From: Leptidea sinapis
Lineage: Eukaryota; Arthropoda; Insecta; Lepidoptera; Pieridae
Assembly (NCBI RefSeq): GCF_905404315.1
Contig: NC_066312.1
Location: 6,435,001 to 6,499,000 of the forward strand
Reading direction: 5' to 3'
Length of the DNA: 64,000 nucleotides
Shown here: positions 11,460 through 22,083 of the stretch, piece by piece
Position numbering within the stretch: position 1 is the stretch's first letter
Layout: every line of letters begins with the position of its first letter
Program-made: the position numbers and the translations under genes
Notes under the pieces: generated by a model
What the model was told of the DNA's origin: nothing
The model's input: only the letters and a program-made list of their open reading frames with translations
The model's database searches: none

Positions 11460-12252
11460 GAAGATTCTATCTTAAATTCAAAAATGAAACTATACTTTTG
11501 AGGGCTCTACCCTAGTCCCAATGCTTTGGTTAATTCATGCTTTCATCATCTTCCAACTTCTGTAAGCACATCATTGCCAGAAACGGTGCTGGTTTGGTAA
11601 AGATAATTAGTTGCCTGCCATCGTATCCTGTAACCTTTACCAAGGAGGTGGCCAATTGTATCTCTCACCAATTATCTCTGTTCACGTGTGTGGAGTTGGA
11701 TCCGGAACCTTTGTCATTTGTTCTGGAACTATAGCCTGGTCGATGAACTGGTTTTGCTGACAAATTTTGACACGGTTTAATTATAGCTTTGTACAACAAA
11801 CTATTGTTTCTTTAAACATATGAGACAGCGTTTTTCCGAATAATATGGATTATTAAAATGGTCAATTAAACAATTTAAACGATGTTTGCTAATTGTTTCC
11901 AATTTCTTGTCGTCATGCATGTTGTGAAATGCATTGCATTGCCATAATCGATGTTCAGCATTACACACTAAGTCAAGTCGATGACCTCGACACGTGTAAA
12001 ATATTGCCGTTGGACTTAACATTTATTTTATTATTTATTTTGTGATAGGGGTTGTACTATCATTTGATGACTGGTCTGGTCTTGTTTACGACGGGATGAT
12101 GCTTCTAACGTAGTAAACCTTGCTTCTAAATAATCCAAAAATTCTTGAAATATGGGCAATTCTCGGGGTTTCTTTACAAAACTTATATACTCTGCAAACG
12201 ATTCACTGTCTAATTTTTGGGCTAACAGATGAACTAGCAGCGGATCCCAAGT
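11460..12252 (-). mobile_element. BEL/Pao LTR retrotransposon remnant, gag and start of protease
   Basis: Minus strand, in order: WDPLLVHLLAQKLDS near 12210-12250, then LPIFQEFLDYLEARFTTLEA near 12085-12150. This is the DUF1759-type gag core of BEL/Pao elements. Next comes a Cys/His-rich segment (HRLWQCNAFH, then RCLICLKK) between about 11960 and 11805, matching the zinc-knuckle end of gag. Around 11600-11660 a scrap reading LVKVTGYDG resembles the start of the aspartic protease. RT, RNase H and integrase are missing. No LTR pair was identified. Confidence 0.65.
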
Positions 12253-12399
12253 TGTTATATCCTCCTAGGTTTTTAATAGAATTAAAACAAGTTTTTTTTT
12301 CTATTTTTGGGTGAAAATGTTAATGCGGTTCACAGAAGTCATCTACTTACCTAGTTTCAACAGTATAGTTCTTATACTTTTGGAAATAAGTGGCTGTGG

Positions 12400-12480
12400 C
12401 ATCCCGAACAGACACACAGACAGACATGACGAATCCATAAGGGTTCCGTTTTTTGCCATTTGGCTACGGAACCCTAAAAA
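12400..12480 (+). repeat. Short dispersed repeat with inverted arms
   Basis: ACAGACACACAGACAGACA is followed by AAGGGTTCCGTTTTTTGCC and then GGCTACGGAACCCT. The arms AGGGTTCCGT and ACGGAACCCT are perfect inverted repeats. This pattern is widespread in moth and butterfly genomes and probably represents an element end. Confidence 0.7.
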
Positions 12481-13571
12481 CGCGATACTACGGATAAGCG
12501 ATAATATATGACACATCTGTCTTATAATATTAATTCGCGCCGTAATTCGTATTTTACGATAGTGTTACAAATTATAAACAACAGTTTTGAATAATAAATT
12601 TCTATTTCAACTGCACCGCAATATCAGCACGTTGTCGAGAATGTGATACTTAGATCTCCATAAGGCCTCGTGTACATGACACTAAAGCAGGGTGTATAGT
12701 TCAGAAAAGCATTTGTCAAACTACTAAGACCTCTTATAGCATATAATTAAATTAATTGATAATAATTCTTATACATTAAGTTAAAAAACAGTGTGGCTTA
12801 TTAATAAGTTTACACTTATAAACAGCGCATGCGATCCGGTGTAGGATACGACGACGATGCGGAGCATTATTAGTAGCCTACCTCGCAAACAACGGCCATT
12901 TGTTGCATCCAACTCTCTCTCATTTGTTCAGTCAAAAACCCGCGCCGGCGCTGAACTTCTCATGCCATGTTCATGAACACACTTCATGATTCTAGCGTCT
13001 AGAAACGCTTCATGTACATAACATGTGGTGATTCATGATAAAAATTCGCAAAGCGAGGATAGTATATTTCTTAATTTATACAGTGATAAGTGAGCGATTA
13101 GAAAGTTATAATTAAGTATAGCTATATTTAAGTAAGAATAATTACTTAAATCTTTCTCCAACTTTCTTTAGTAAATACGTATGTATTCACATTTAATGAT
13201 CACCTCGTTGTTAAGGATAAACCCAAGTAAAGTCTTCTATCAGCTACTTGAGCAACCTAATCCTACTACTTAACTTAAACGTGTGTTACATGTTTTATAA
13301 GTGTAAAATTAAATATTATTTTATTATTTAATTTCATTCCCTTAGCGTATCTTGCACATATGACCCAGACCGGAATGACGTGGGTAGCTCAGCTATTATT
13401 ACACGATAAGAGAAGTCGGCTTTATACTGACCTATCACACTTTAATGATCGTGCGTTCAGCAGAGACGTATCTGATTTCATATATAGCGTTGTAATACAG
13501 TGTTCTTTCTAGTAAGTGATTTTATTAATCCAATTCAAATAACGATACTAACTATTCTAGGCCATTTTCAG
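12480..13571. other. Intronic stretch, unassigned
   Basis: No coding signal. A GC-richer patch near 12820-13030 contains several TTCATGA-type motifs and the palindromic stretch TTCTAGCGTCTAGAA. It could be an old transposon flank or an internal promoter for the exon at 13572; I see no TATA box that decides this. Confidence 0.3.
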
Positions 13572-13642
13572 GGTAATTAACACAGCGATGAGTCTACGAA
13601 GAACTAAATCGCTGCCTAACTTACCCTGGTATCCTCCTGAAA
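13572..13642 (+). CDS. Candidate alternative exon, possible alternative start
   Basis: The acceptor is preceded by a consensus branch site (TACTAAC, 13548-13554) and TTTTCAG. The 71-base exon reads VINTA, then MSLRRTKSLPNLPWYPPE, with an ATG at 13588, and leaves with one base (donor GTAAAT). It enters and leaves in the same phases as 8158-8276, so it can replace that exon but not follow it. The ATG could also begin a short isoform from an internal promoter. RTKSLP matches the mode-1 14-3-3 binding pattern R[S/T]xSxP if the serine is phosphorylated (inference). Confidence 0.5.
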
Positions 13643-14971
13643 GTAAATAACCAACTTATTTGATTATTGTAGCTTTTTTGTGTCGGTGTTCCACTACCAT
13701 TAATTATTTTGAATGTGTGTTCGTGCTATTTTTTGTTTTTTTTTTTTTTATTATGTTTTTGCATTAACTTTATTTTGTTTATTTGAATATGCTTACACAT
13801 ACACGATGGAGCAGATTACTTGGGAGAGATGAATGTATATCAACTCATAAAGGTCAGTAATTTGCCTCTTGTTTCGGAAAAACTGAGAGTTATATATATA
13901 TTTTTGGAATACAGAGTTTTGAATTTTGGCAACGGCTCCAGAAATGTGACCTAAGTTTTTATAAAAAAAAAACAAAACTCCAATTGTTATTAAATTGTGT
14001 GAAGTCAACCTGGAGTCTAGAATAACTATCAATTAAAATTTATCTGGGGTTTACCAAACAACGAGGGCTGCCTGATTATTTGACAGGGAATATGGTCGTC
14101 TCATTTAGTTTCGATGTTGGAAACATTACGCCTGTCGACAAATAGTTCGCTGCAACTCAAGCCAAGATCTTGCAATTCTTGTTGACTAAATTTATACAAT
14201 TAAAATTAGTCCCCTATCCCTTCCGTTTACTGTTGCCAGCCCTATTAATATAAGTGATAGGAGAACTCTTACACATCATCATTGCTTAGATTGGTAATAC
14301 ATTTTTTGACGTTAAGTATTTTTTTAATGTTATTGTTCTAATTTAGTTTTTTGTTTGTTCTGTACACAAAAAAACAATTTTTGAGATTTGTTTATTGCTT
14401 CTGTTGTATCGATGTTATTTAGATTAATTTTGTGTGCTTAGTAGGTACAATATTAACTGAATTAGGTGGATTTTATACATAAAAGCTAATTTTATACATT
14501 TCATTAAACGTTTAGCAGATGTGCTAAAATTATGGCTGTAAACTAATATAATTAGGAAGTATGGTCCATTTATTTCATTAAATATTGTACTGAATTTTAG
14601 TCAAATCATTAAGTAAGCATCTCCTTTGTATTCTAATTATCAGTTGAAATGCATATACACCAAATGCTATTTTACATGTACCTGTCACATAACAATATAG
14701 ATATTGTTCATGTAAATACCTGTGTGAGTGAGCTTGGTGTTTAGAAATATAATAGTGCCATTTTAGAATGATATTATCGTTTGTTTTCCAACTTGTGATC
14801 AAGGCACAATCCTTGCTTAATAAATTTGGAAAATATTATAGCAATGTTGTGCATGAGTTATGTGAGAAGGTACTGAATAGATTTGTAATAACATAAGCGA
14901 TATCTATCATTAATTACAACATTTTTATCAACTATTACAAAATAAATACTAACATTTGTTAATTTGCGCAG
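13643..14971 (+). other. Intron, nothing recognised
   Basis: AT-rich DNA with poly-T around 13730-13750. The stretch near 14045-14240 is less AT-rich and may be an old element, unidentified. The minus-strand open frames here are short and compositional. Confidence 0.35.
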
Positions 14972-15018
14972 TGAAGCGAAACTTCAGCGAGGAGGCGAAC
15001 AGTGTCCTGAACATTCAG
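14972..15018 (+). CDS. Ack-like: 47-base exon of the ACK-like gene
   Basis: The acceptor TTGCGCAG has a perfect TACTAAC branch site (14948-14954) upstream. The exon takes two bases to complete a split codon and reads KRNFSEEANSVLNIQ, ending in phase 0 at a CAG/GTGATT donor. Its entry phase accepts the end of 8276 or of 13642. Its exit phase matches the exon at 18012. Confidence 0.65.
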
Positions 15019-15609
15019 GTGATTATTTAGATCTATTTACTTAATATTTCCCTCCCCTTTCGGAAACCAGAGAGGGTGCACGTGTTGTAGTTGTTGATTA
15101 AATTTCTCACTTTTATTAAATTATAAATAAAATAAATCGTGAATTTCAAAGTACCAGGGCAACATACACTCAGTTTTTGTATGCGCGTAAAGGACAGTTG
15201 AAGTGTGAATGACCCAGGTTCTTAGAGCGTCCTAACTGGATTTTTGTGAGTTTTAAAATAATTTACTAAAACTACATGGTGAACTCTTTCAAAGTACCTC
15301 GGTATCATAAACTCAGCGCTCGTCAATATGTCAGTTTTACAGTAGCTTTTTGTGGGGCTACTCATACTTTGTAATTAGAATTAAGACAAAAAAATCGATA
15401 TTATAAAATACTCCTTCAGGTAGCAGCGTCCAACACGTATCATCTGACAGTGTATTGCTATCTTTGATCCCGAAAGTCCCATAAATAACATAGGGAGAAG
15501 GCATAACGTACGCGTAGAGATGACAACTATAATAATTGTAACTCACTGAAAGCTGATCGGATTAGTACGCTCACTAATTGGAGAAAGGACCATATTTTAA
15601 ATTTGCAGT

Positions 15610-16270
15610 GTGCAGAGATGCGATACTCAAGCAAGAAAATTCACACACAGACCTCGAAAGATGGACTTGAAAAGGCAGTGAAATGAATGTGGTCCCAATA
15701 TGAAGATATGAAGATTCAATTTATTAATATTAAAAAAGAACAAGAGGAAGAAGTGAAGAAAATAGTTGAATGCCACAGTTGTGGAAATTCGCAATTTACG
15801 TACGCGTATGCAACAATTAAAGCTCTAAGACATGACAGGAACTTCGTGAAATAGTTCATAAAACTTGTGAAGGTTTATATCCCAACGAAATGAAATCAAG
15901 AAGATATTTAGAGTCAAAAAGAAGCAAATCTCCTCCTCGTTTGTGACTGAGTTTACCACCGCAACCATCAAGATTAAAATACTGAATGGTGTAATGGACT
16001 ACAACAAATCTTACCCGAGCGAAAAATCACCAACAAGTTCCATTGGTCTATCAGGTCCCTATCAATGTGACTGAAAGCATCACTTATAAAAGCCGTTGCC
16101 CTTGCACGAGAACAAACAAAGATTTTTGGCTTCAAGTACTGTTTGATAATAACAAAATATTTATAAAGAAATGCGATGGAGACAGTCGCTTGGAAATAAG
16201 GAGCGAATCTCAACTCAAAGCTCTTAATAAAGACTATCTTGCTACAACGTCATTTGTGAAGCAAATGTAG
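15610..16270 (+). pseudogene. Degenerate unrecognised ORF inside an intron
   Basis: A broken frame starts MRYSSKKIHTQTSKDGLEKA near 15619 and continues through stops and frame changes with charged, protein-like text (KEQEEEVKKIVECHSCGN near 15737-15790). It ends with an open stretch rich in charged residues up to TAG at 16268. The start resembles a helix-turn-helix entry segment found in some transposases, but I cannot place the family. It could be a decayed DNA transposon or a processed pseudogene. Not part of the host transcript, because the phases do not fit. Confidence 0.4.
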
Positions 16271-18011
16271 TTATATCTGTGTTTTATGAGTTATTTCCAC
16301 AATTTTATTTACACAACTCAAAATATGTGCTTTGGTGTGCCAACCCTCTCTAAATATTATATTGTTATCATATTATTACATCTACCATACCATTCCACTT
16401 ACCGACTCATTTACGCTAACATATTTTTTAACACAAACAATATTATATTTTTATCTCTCATTATTCGTTCATACTACGCAGTAAATCAACATACGCTGCA
16501 ATTTCAATCGGAACATGACTCGTTGACTAATCAAAGTAGGTATGTACCGTTCCCCAGGCCACTACTATGCTTGAATTACTGTGAGTAATAAAAGTAGTGT
16601 GTCCGATTTTTTCACTATGCGTTGTACCTAAATACATTGCATTAATGATGATATGGTACTATTCTCTTCGTAAACACGTGAACCGTTAGCCATATTGAAG
16701 CAGCAAATCACGTAGACGACGTCATTTGCACAAAAATTCTATCCTTCTGGCAGCGGTAAAATTTATCATATTTATAAACAAAAAGCAATCATTCAATCAA
16801 TCATTATTCACAGCCGTTCCCAATATTCAGTCTATCTCTTATTTGAGATAAAAATCGTAACTATCGCTGAATTTTCTGTCTTACTAAACTTATCGACAGT
16901 AACTCATCCGTACACGCCGTCTGTCAATGGGACGACGTATAGCTTACCAGCGATGGAATTTTGTATGGAAATTGCACTTCACGTGTCCCAAAATATGGCG
17001 ATAAGAACGACTTATCGGGTATATTGGGACAGCTTCAGATTATTGACAGCTAATTACTGACAGAAGAAGGTAGTAATTTATCACTATCTGTAGTAAGTGG
17101 ATAAAACACCTTACCTAAGATCATACGAAATCATTATTTCAAATCATCGTTGTATCTTTATGATATGGGTATAGCTAATAGATACATGCACACAAGAGTC
17201 CAAAGATACAGGATCTGGCTTACTTTAGGTTTCAGTCTCTCGCAATTACCTCTGTGGTTCATTATATATTCATAATATACTTGCATTAGAATGAATCGTT
17301 TTGAGAAAATACAGTCTTCTAATTACAAATTTACATTTCTGTTGGTTTTGGAATCATTTTGAAATTATAGGTTAGAGTATTATACGAAATTTTTATGTGC
17401 CAGTGATTTTTTATTATTATAGAACTAATGAATATTTGTGTTTATAATGCTATCCTGGATCGCGAAGCTTCTTCGCTTATTGAAACCAAAACGAGCTGTA
17501 CAGGTATTAAGATTTATCAATTTTTATTTCATTCTCACATCGAAGCAGACTATCATAGGAGTATAATTATGACTATGACAATAAGTGATTATGACAAATT
17601 TATATTAACTTTGGATTTTCTCTGCTATTATTTTGGGGGCTGTGCTTATTTTTATGTAGTTCCACCTTCTAAAAACTACGCTGACACTTACTCAATCCTG
17701 ACAATAAAAACTAATTTTGTGTATATTTTAAGCATTGGACTCCAACAAGGAAGTAATATGATCTTTTGTCGTAAAATTTATGCTCTTCGACCATAGTGAT
17801 AACTTTGCGTGTGAACTCTGTTATGAAACTGAATTAAAACCAAGTTTTTTAAACAAAGTATTTCAGTCAAGTAAAGGTTAAATGATAACTTTACTGTAAC
17901 CTTGGAATACTTATCTCACTATAAATACAATAAATTACCTGATATTATTGTGTTGTAGTTACTCTTTCGCACTGATTTAACAATTTTCACCTAAAACTTT
18001 GTTTGTTTCAG
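16271..18011 (+). other. Remainder of the intron before exon 18012
   Basis: No exon fits. The 122-codon open frame starting at 17428 has no family likeness, and its possible splice borders do not match the phases of the flanking exons. A segment near 16860-17100 has internal near-repeats (CTTATCG, ACTGACAGAAG) that suggest a small non-autonomous DNA element. Confidence 0.35.
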
Positions 18012-18178
18012 GAATCGATAACGGAAATGTCTAAAATAGCTTATGCCAGTTTAGTGGAAGAGCCAACTCCACCTTTGGCAGTTGTCAACCACACAAACGC
18101 TATAAAACCCAAGACTCCTCCACGCAAGATAAACGACTGGGGCCACCCAAGCACAATGGCAAAACCTTTTGCATCTGG
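18012..18178 (+). CDS. Ack-like: ACK-like linker exon with proline-rich motifs
   Basis: Acceptor TTGTTTCAG; donor GG/GTGAGT. Entry phase is 0 and exit carries two bases, completed by the first base of 19130 to Gly. The product begins ESITEMSKIAYASLVEEPTP and contains AIKPKTPPRKIND, a basic-proline stretch of the kind bound by SH3 domains, then WGHPSTMAKPFASG. Like the long linker of ACK kinases between the CRIB and UBA regions, it has no folded domain. The opposite-strand 111-codon open frame over this exon is a shadow. Confidence 0.75.
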
Positions 18179-18256
18179 GTGAGTCCACAGACAATTACGA
18201 TTTTTTAAAGAGATAACTAAAGAAACGATCGATACGTTCACATTATGGTATATCCT

Positions 18257-18470
18257 GTATAGTGATATGTCCTGTCGATTACAATGCAGTGCGGCTAAAA
18301 ATTCTTCAAAGACCATAAATCCGATTGGCGTTCTGATAATGCTTGTCGTTTTAAGACAGAACATGTCAAGTCCCATTACCTTAATAATCTCGCTAGCTAC
18401 GGCGACTTTTTCCGAAACACACGTAGTGTCTGCACACTGCTTGCTTGGCGGCAGAAGCCACTGCTAACGT
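18257..18470 (-). repeat. Retroposon family copy 1, highly diverged
   Basis: Scattered matches to the family seen at 36322-36712 occur in order: ATTACAATGCAGTGCGGCT, a CTCGCTAGCTACGGCG segment, and a GGCGGCAGAAGCC segment. By sense direction this copy is on the minus strand. It lies in the intron right after exon 18012-18178 and is the oldest-looking member. Confidence 0.6.
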
Positions 18471-19129
18471 GGGGACGTTATCCCTGGCATCCTGTTCATA
18501 GAACCTATTGGCTAACTACTCCTAAGTTTAATCCTGTTTATATTGATTTGATTGACCGCCTCCAAAAATATGTTTAATTTGTCTTGTTGTCAAACTTTCA
18601 AGTTCTTAAAAGGGTCGTAAGCTTTGTATTAATGAAACTTTTATTCTCATTCTTAACTTTAATCGTTAGAGTCTAGCGAAACTATTAAATTACAGAGCTG
18701 TACAATTCACAATTAATTTGACTAGACTTGCATTCAACATATAATTATATAAGAAAATAAATCCCGTCGATTTCCCGAAAGACAAATAAATTAAACCTCC
18801 CGCTATCAAAATAAGTGCTGCACACCAGGAGTCCTCACGTATTGTATATAAAATATATATATAATAATTTGCCAGGCAAAATGCGAAACGTAGACAACGA
18901 AAATGAATTTAAAAAAAAATAAAAAACTGATAGTAGCCATAAATAATTTTCTTAATGACTCAAATAAAAATATGGGTCTCCTTACTACGGTCAGCTGTTC
19001 AGACCAAATTGAGACACATAAACTGGGTATCCATAATACTACTGTGTACAATCATACTATTTACTCCAAATGTTATATTTAAGGAATGTATTTATTGAAT
19101 TGCAATAAAATTGGAATTGAACATTTCAG

Positions 19130-19181
19130 TTCGGGAATATGCCTACCTGCCGAAGAGACGGTGGATGTCAATAATCAGCCA
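19130..19181 (+). CDS. Ack-like: 52-base exon of the ACK-like gene
   Basis: Acceptor CATTTCAG; donor CCA/GTGAGT. One base completes a Gly codon, then SGICLPAEETVDVNNQP in phase 0. Both splice sites are strong, and the phases join 18178 and 19594 exactly. Confidence 0.7.
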
Positions 19182-19593
19182 GTGAGTACTGACTATTAAA
19201 CTGTTCGTTTTTTTTAAATCTTTCCTAAATAATATAATGTAATTTACAAGTATTTTCTACATTTCTACACTTATATTAATTATTTATTTTTAGTTTCTTA
19301 AATATTATGATTCGTGCTCGCTAGCCGCTATGTGTTTTGTAGATTTCACTAAAATTTTGCTTTGATACCAATTCAATGGTAAAATGGATTAAAAATATAT
19401 ATTTTTTTTTAATTTTATGCAAATAACTTTATAAAGTATAATATGCATATAAGAACTTAAATGCCAGCGCATGTGTGTTTTAGTTTTCGATATTAAACCA
19501 TACAATATTTATGAGCAATGGATGCTATCCCATACCTAGAACATGTTCTTTGACAAATGTCTGATATTTAAATTGGTTTTATAATATTTTCAG

Positions 19594-19957
19594 ATAAATA
19601 TAGTACCCTTGCCGCCGCGTGGAACAAAACCAAAACTGGTTGATAAGCCTCGGCATGTGCGTAAACATCCTCTTATCCTAAACAGTGCTGACATCCCACC
19701 ACCTCCAAAAAATGTCGGTACCCAAACTGCGCCATTGCCTATCATTTACGTTAATACCCAGGCTTTGGTACATAAAAAAATCATTTATAGGCCAACCTTA
19801 CCTCCAAGGCCTCCCACCACCAACCCATTCACAGACCCCTATCCCCAAATCGAAATCTCCGATCTATCCTCGAATCCTTTCAACTGCTACATAGGCAACC
19901 TGGCCGCTGTAGCTGACCCTGGGGAAGACACAATTTTCGAGGAAGTGCATCTTACAG
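19594..19957 (+). CDS. Ack-like: ACK-like proline-rich exon with NPF motifs
   Basis: This 364-base exon is in phase 0 at its start. It carries PLPPRGTKPK near residues 5-14, PPPPKN, and TLPPRPPTTNP: three SH3-ligand type stretches. Two NPF motifs (NPFTDPY and NPFNCY) could bind EH-domain endocytic adaptors; ACK kinases are known to act in clathrin-mediated receptor traffic. It ends EEVHLT plus one base at an internal GTAGGG donor. Reading past that donor stays open to a TAA at 20011, but only the 19957 donor gives the phase needed by the next exon: joined, it reads EEVHLTDHVSVEDLLQFAD. The donor is therefore chosen by phase and by protein continuity. Confidence 0.82.
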
Positions 19958-20033
19958 GTAGGGATACGATTGTCTACAAAAATAACAGGGTAAGTGGAAT
20001 TCTAATACACTAACAACTTTATATATGAAACAG

Positions 20034-20414
20034 TTTTTACCACACCTCCGCAAAAAGTTCGCTCATCTGTACTGTTTGTTCGAGAGTAGAGTGGCACTTT
20101 TCGGCCCTTTGAAATTGTTGACGTGTTGTTATAACGCATGAGCTTTCATTTTTCTGTTCTGTGACGTTGTTGACGCATGCGCACAATAAAATCGACCCAG
20201 CCACGACTTGTTGATTCTTTTAATTAGTACAGTACCTACGATGTTGAAGTTCAATTTACTAGATGAATTGGAACGTGTCAATTAATTATCAAAATAGTGA
20301 CAGTTGACGATTTTCTACTTTCGTCCAGCTGCGTCAAACGAAGAAATTTCGTTGAATTCCAGCGATTCGATATCACAAATTTGTCTGACCCTTCCGTTAC
20401 AGGTGTGGTAAAAA
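20034..20414. mobile_element. Small inverted-repeat element, MITE-like
   Basis: TTTTTACCACACCT at 20034-20047 and AGGTGTGGTAAAAA at 20401-20414 are perfect 14-base inverted repeats around about 350 bases of non-coding sequence. It begins 76 bases after the preceding exon ends. No transposase, and no clear target duplication. Confidence 0.6.
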
Positions 20415-20899
20415 TTGTACACGCAATACGGGAGGGAAAAAGACCATCTTAAATCGCGTGTTTTACCACCCCGGCTTGACTGGCTATAAATGGACTTCTT
20501 CCCTCCCTAGGTATGTAATTAATTAACTAATTGCACGAGAACAAATGTCAAAATAACAAATTTAAGCATGTTCTTATAATTTTCTAATTCCAAATGACTT
20601 CATTAGCAATATAAATAAAATGTCGCAGGTACTATTGCTACGAACTTCCACATAATTAAAAAAAACAGATAATGTACAATTTTGTTGAATTTATATTATT
20701 GTCATGCACAAATTAATTGTCCTTTACATCTCTCATATTCGGTAAGTTGGTCCTTATTACCCCCGAATGGGGCTTGTAGGTGATCAATTAGCGCTCTAGG
20801 GTAATAATGTAGCTAGAAAAGCCCTAGGGCGGTAAGTAAGTAATTAAAAAAATTAAAAAGAAAAACTCATCACTCTTTCAAAGAGTTCGCGTATATCTA

Positions 20900-21400
20900 A
20901 CCATCATACAGGCAATAGACATCATGCATTCAGCCCAATGACAAAAGAGGTCGCTTCGCTATTCAGCCTTGTTTTCGTATGACTATAATAGTCATAAATT
21001 TTAAATATCGAACAGCGAACCTCATTTCGTTTTTGAAAAAAATAATTAAAAAAGAAGATGAAAAAATGCGGGAATAGGAAACTTTTACTTTAAATATTGT
21101 TTGGTTTTGGTTTTGGGATTTTTTTGTTATAATTACGTGCTAATTAGGAAAAAAACATGAGTTCTGCAAGTGATGAAGATATATGCTGCACTCCCGATTC
21201 AATGAAAATGGAAGCTGAAGCAGCAATTAACAATATTTTATTATTGTAATGCCAGTTTTTTTCTACTTACCTCACAATCGAGATGTAAAGCAGAGTAGTT
21301 AGCTGGGGTGTAACCATCAATTGCAACCTCGAACCTATAGGCGCACGAGCGCAGCGAGAGAAATATCTCGGGCTGCAATTGATGCCTTGCAGCTCTTGGC
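20900..21400 (+). other. Intronic segment with small ORF and inverted repeats
   Basis: A 30-codon ORF starts at 21157 (MSSASDEDICCTPDSMKMEA) and stops with TAA at about 21247. Near 21316-21390, CATCAATTGCAACC and its imperfect complement GGCTGCAATTGATG form an inverted pair. The acidic, Ser-rich start looks like the N-terminus of a transposon-encoded protein, possibly PIF/Harbinger type, but nothing after it supports this. Confidence 0.3.
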
Positions 21401-22083
21401 TACTAATTAATCTACTATTATTCTCTTCACTAATAGTCTCTCATAAACTTAATTCTATTATGAATAATAATGACTGATTAGTCCGCCATTTTGAACCGTG
21501 TATACTTACAATAATTATAATAACAATAATTTATAATTCATGAGCAAACTAATTACATAATAATTAATAATGCTTATTTCTTTGGAACAGCTGAATGTGG
21601 TTTTTTAATTCCATTATCAATGATATTTTGATTGTAGATTCTGAATTCTACAATACAATCGCCTCTTCTAGTTAACATTTAAATTTAATAGTTTTGCAGG
21701 ACGATATATAGGTGTAGTAGATTTTTTTTAATAATTCTAAAATATAGAGTATAATTCGTATAAGTGTAGTCACGTTTAAATACAATTAATAGCATGTTAA
21801 TTTTATGCTGCTAAGTTTCTAAATAACTCGCCTTGAAATCAACAATATTTAAAAAAAAATTTGGGTATCATGTTGTGAAACGCTATTGCAACAGTTCAAC
21901 ATGCACTTCTATAAAGTTTTAAAAGAGGATCTACATTTTAAATGGTACATATATAACGTTAGTTAAATTAATAAACATGACATACTAGCTTTCGCCTGCG
22001 ATAATGTCCGTGTTTAATTCGTATTAAATATACCATTAATATATTTATGTTTACTGTAATGTAGTTTTTTTTTGTATTTCCAG
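21400..22083 (+). other. Intron with a Helitron-type terminus near 21989
   Basis: ACTAGCTTTCGCCTGCGA at 21988-22005 reads, on the minus strand, as a Helitron-like 3' end (GCGAAAGCTAGT). No internal Helitron body is recognisable. The rest is AT-rich with no coding signal. Confidence 0.4.

Noticed and set aside
17423..17503. Splice-bounded segment with an open frame (start of the 122-codon frame at 17428)
   Set aside because: Its entry phase does not match the end of exon 15018 and its exit phase does not match 18012, and the product resembles nothing.
18041..18376. 111-codon minus-strand frame
   Set aside because: It is the shadow of the ACK-like exon at 18012 and of a retroposon copy.
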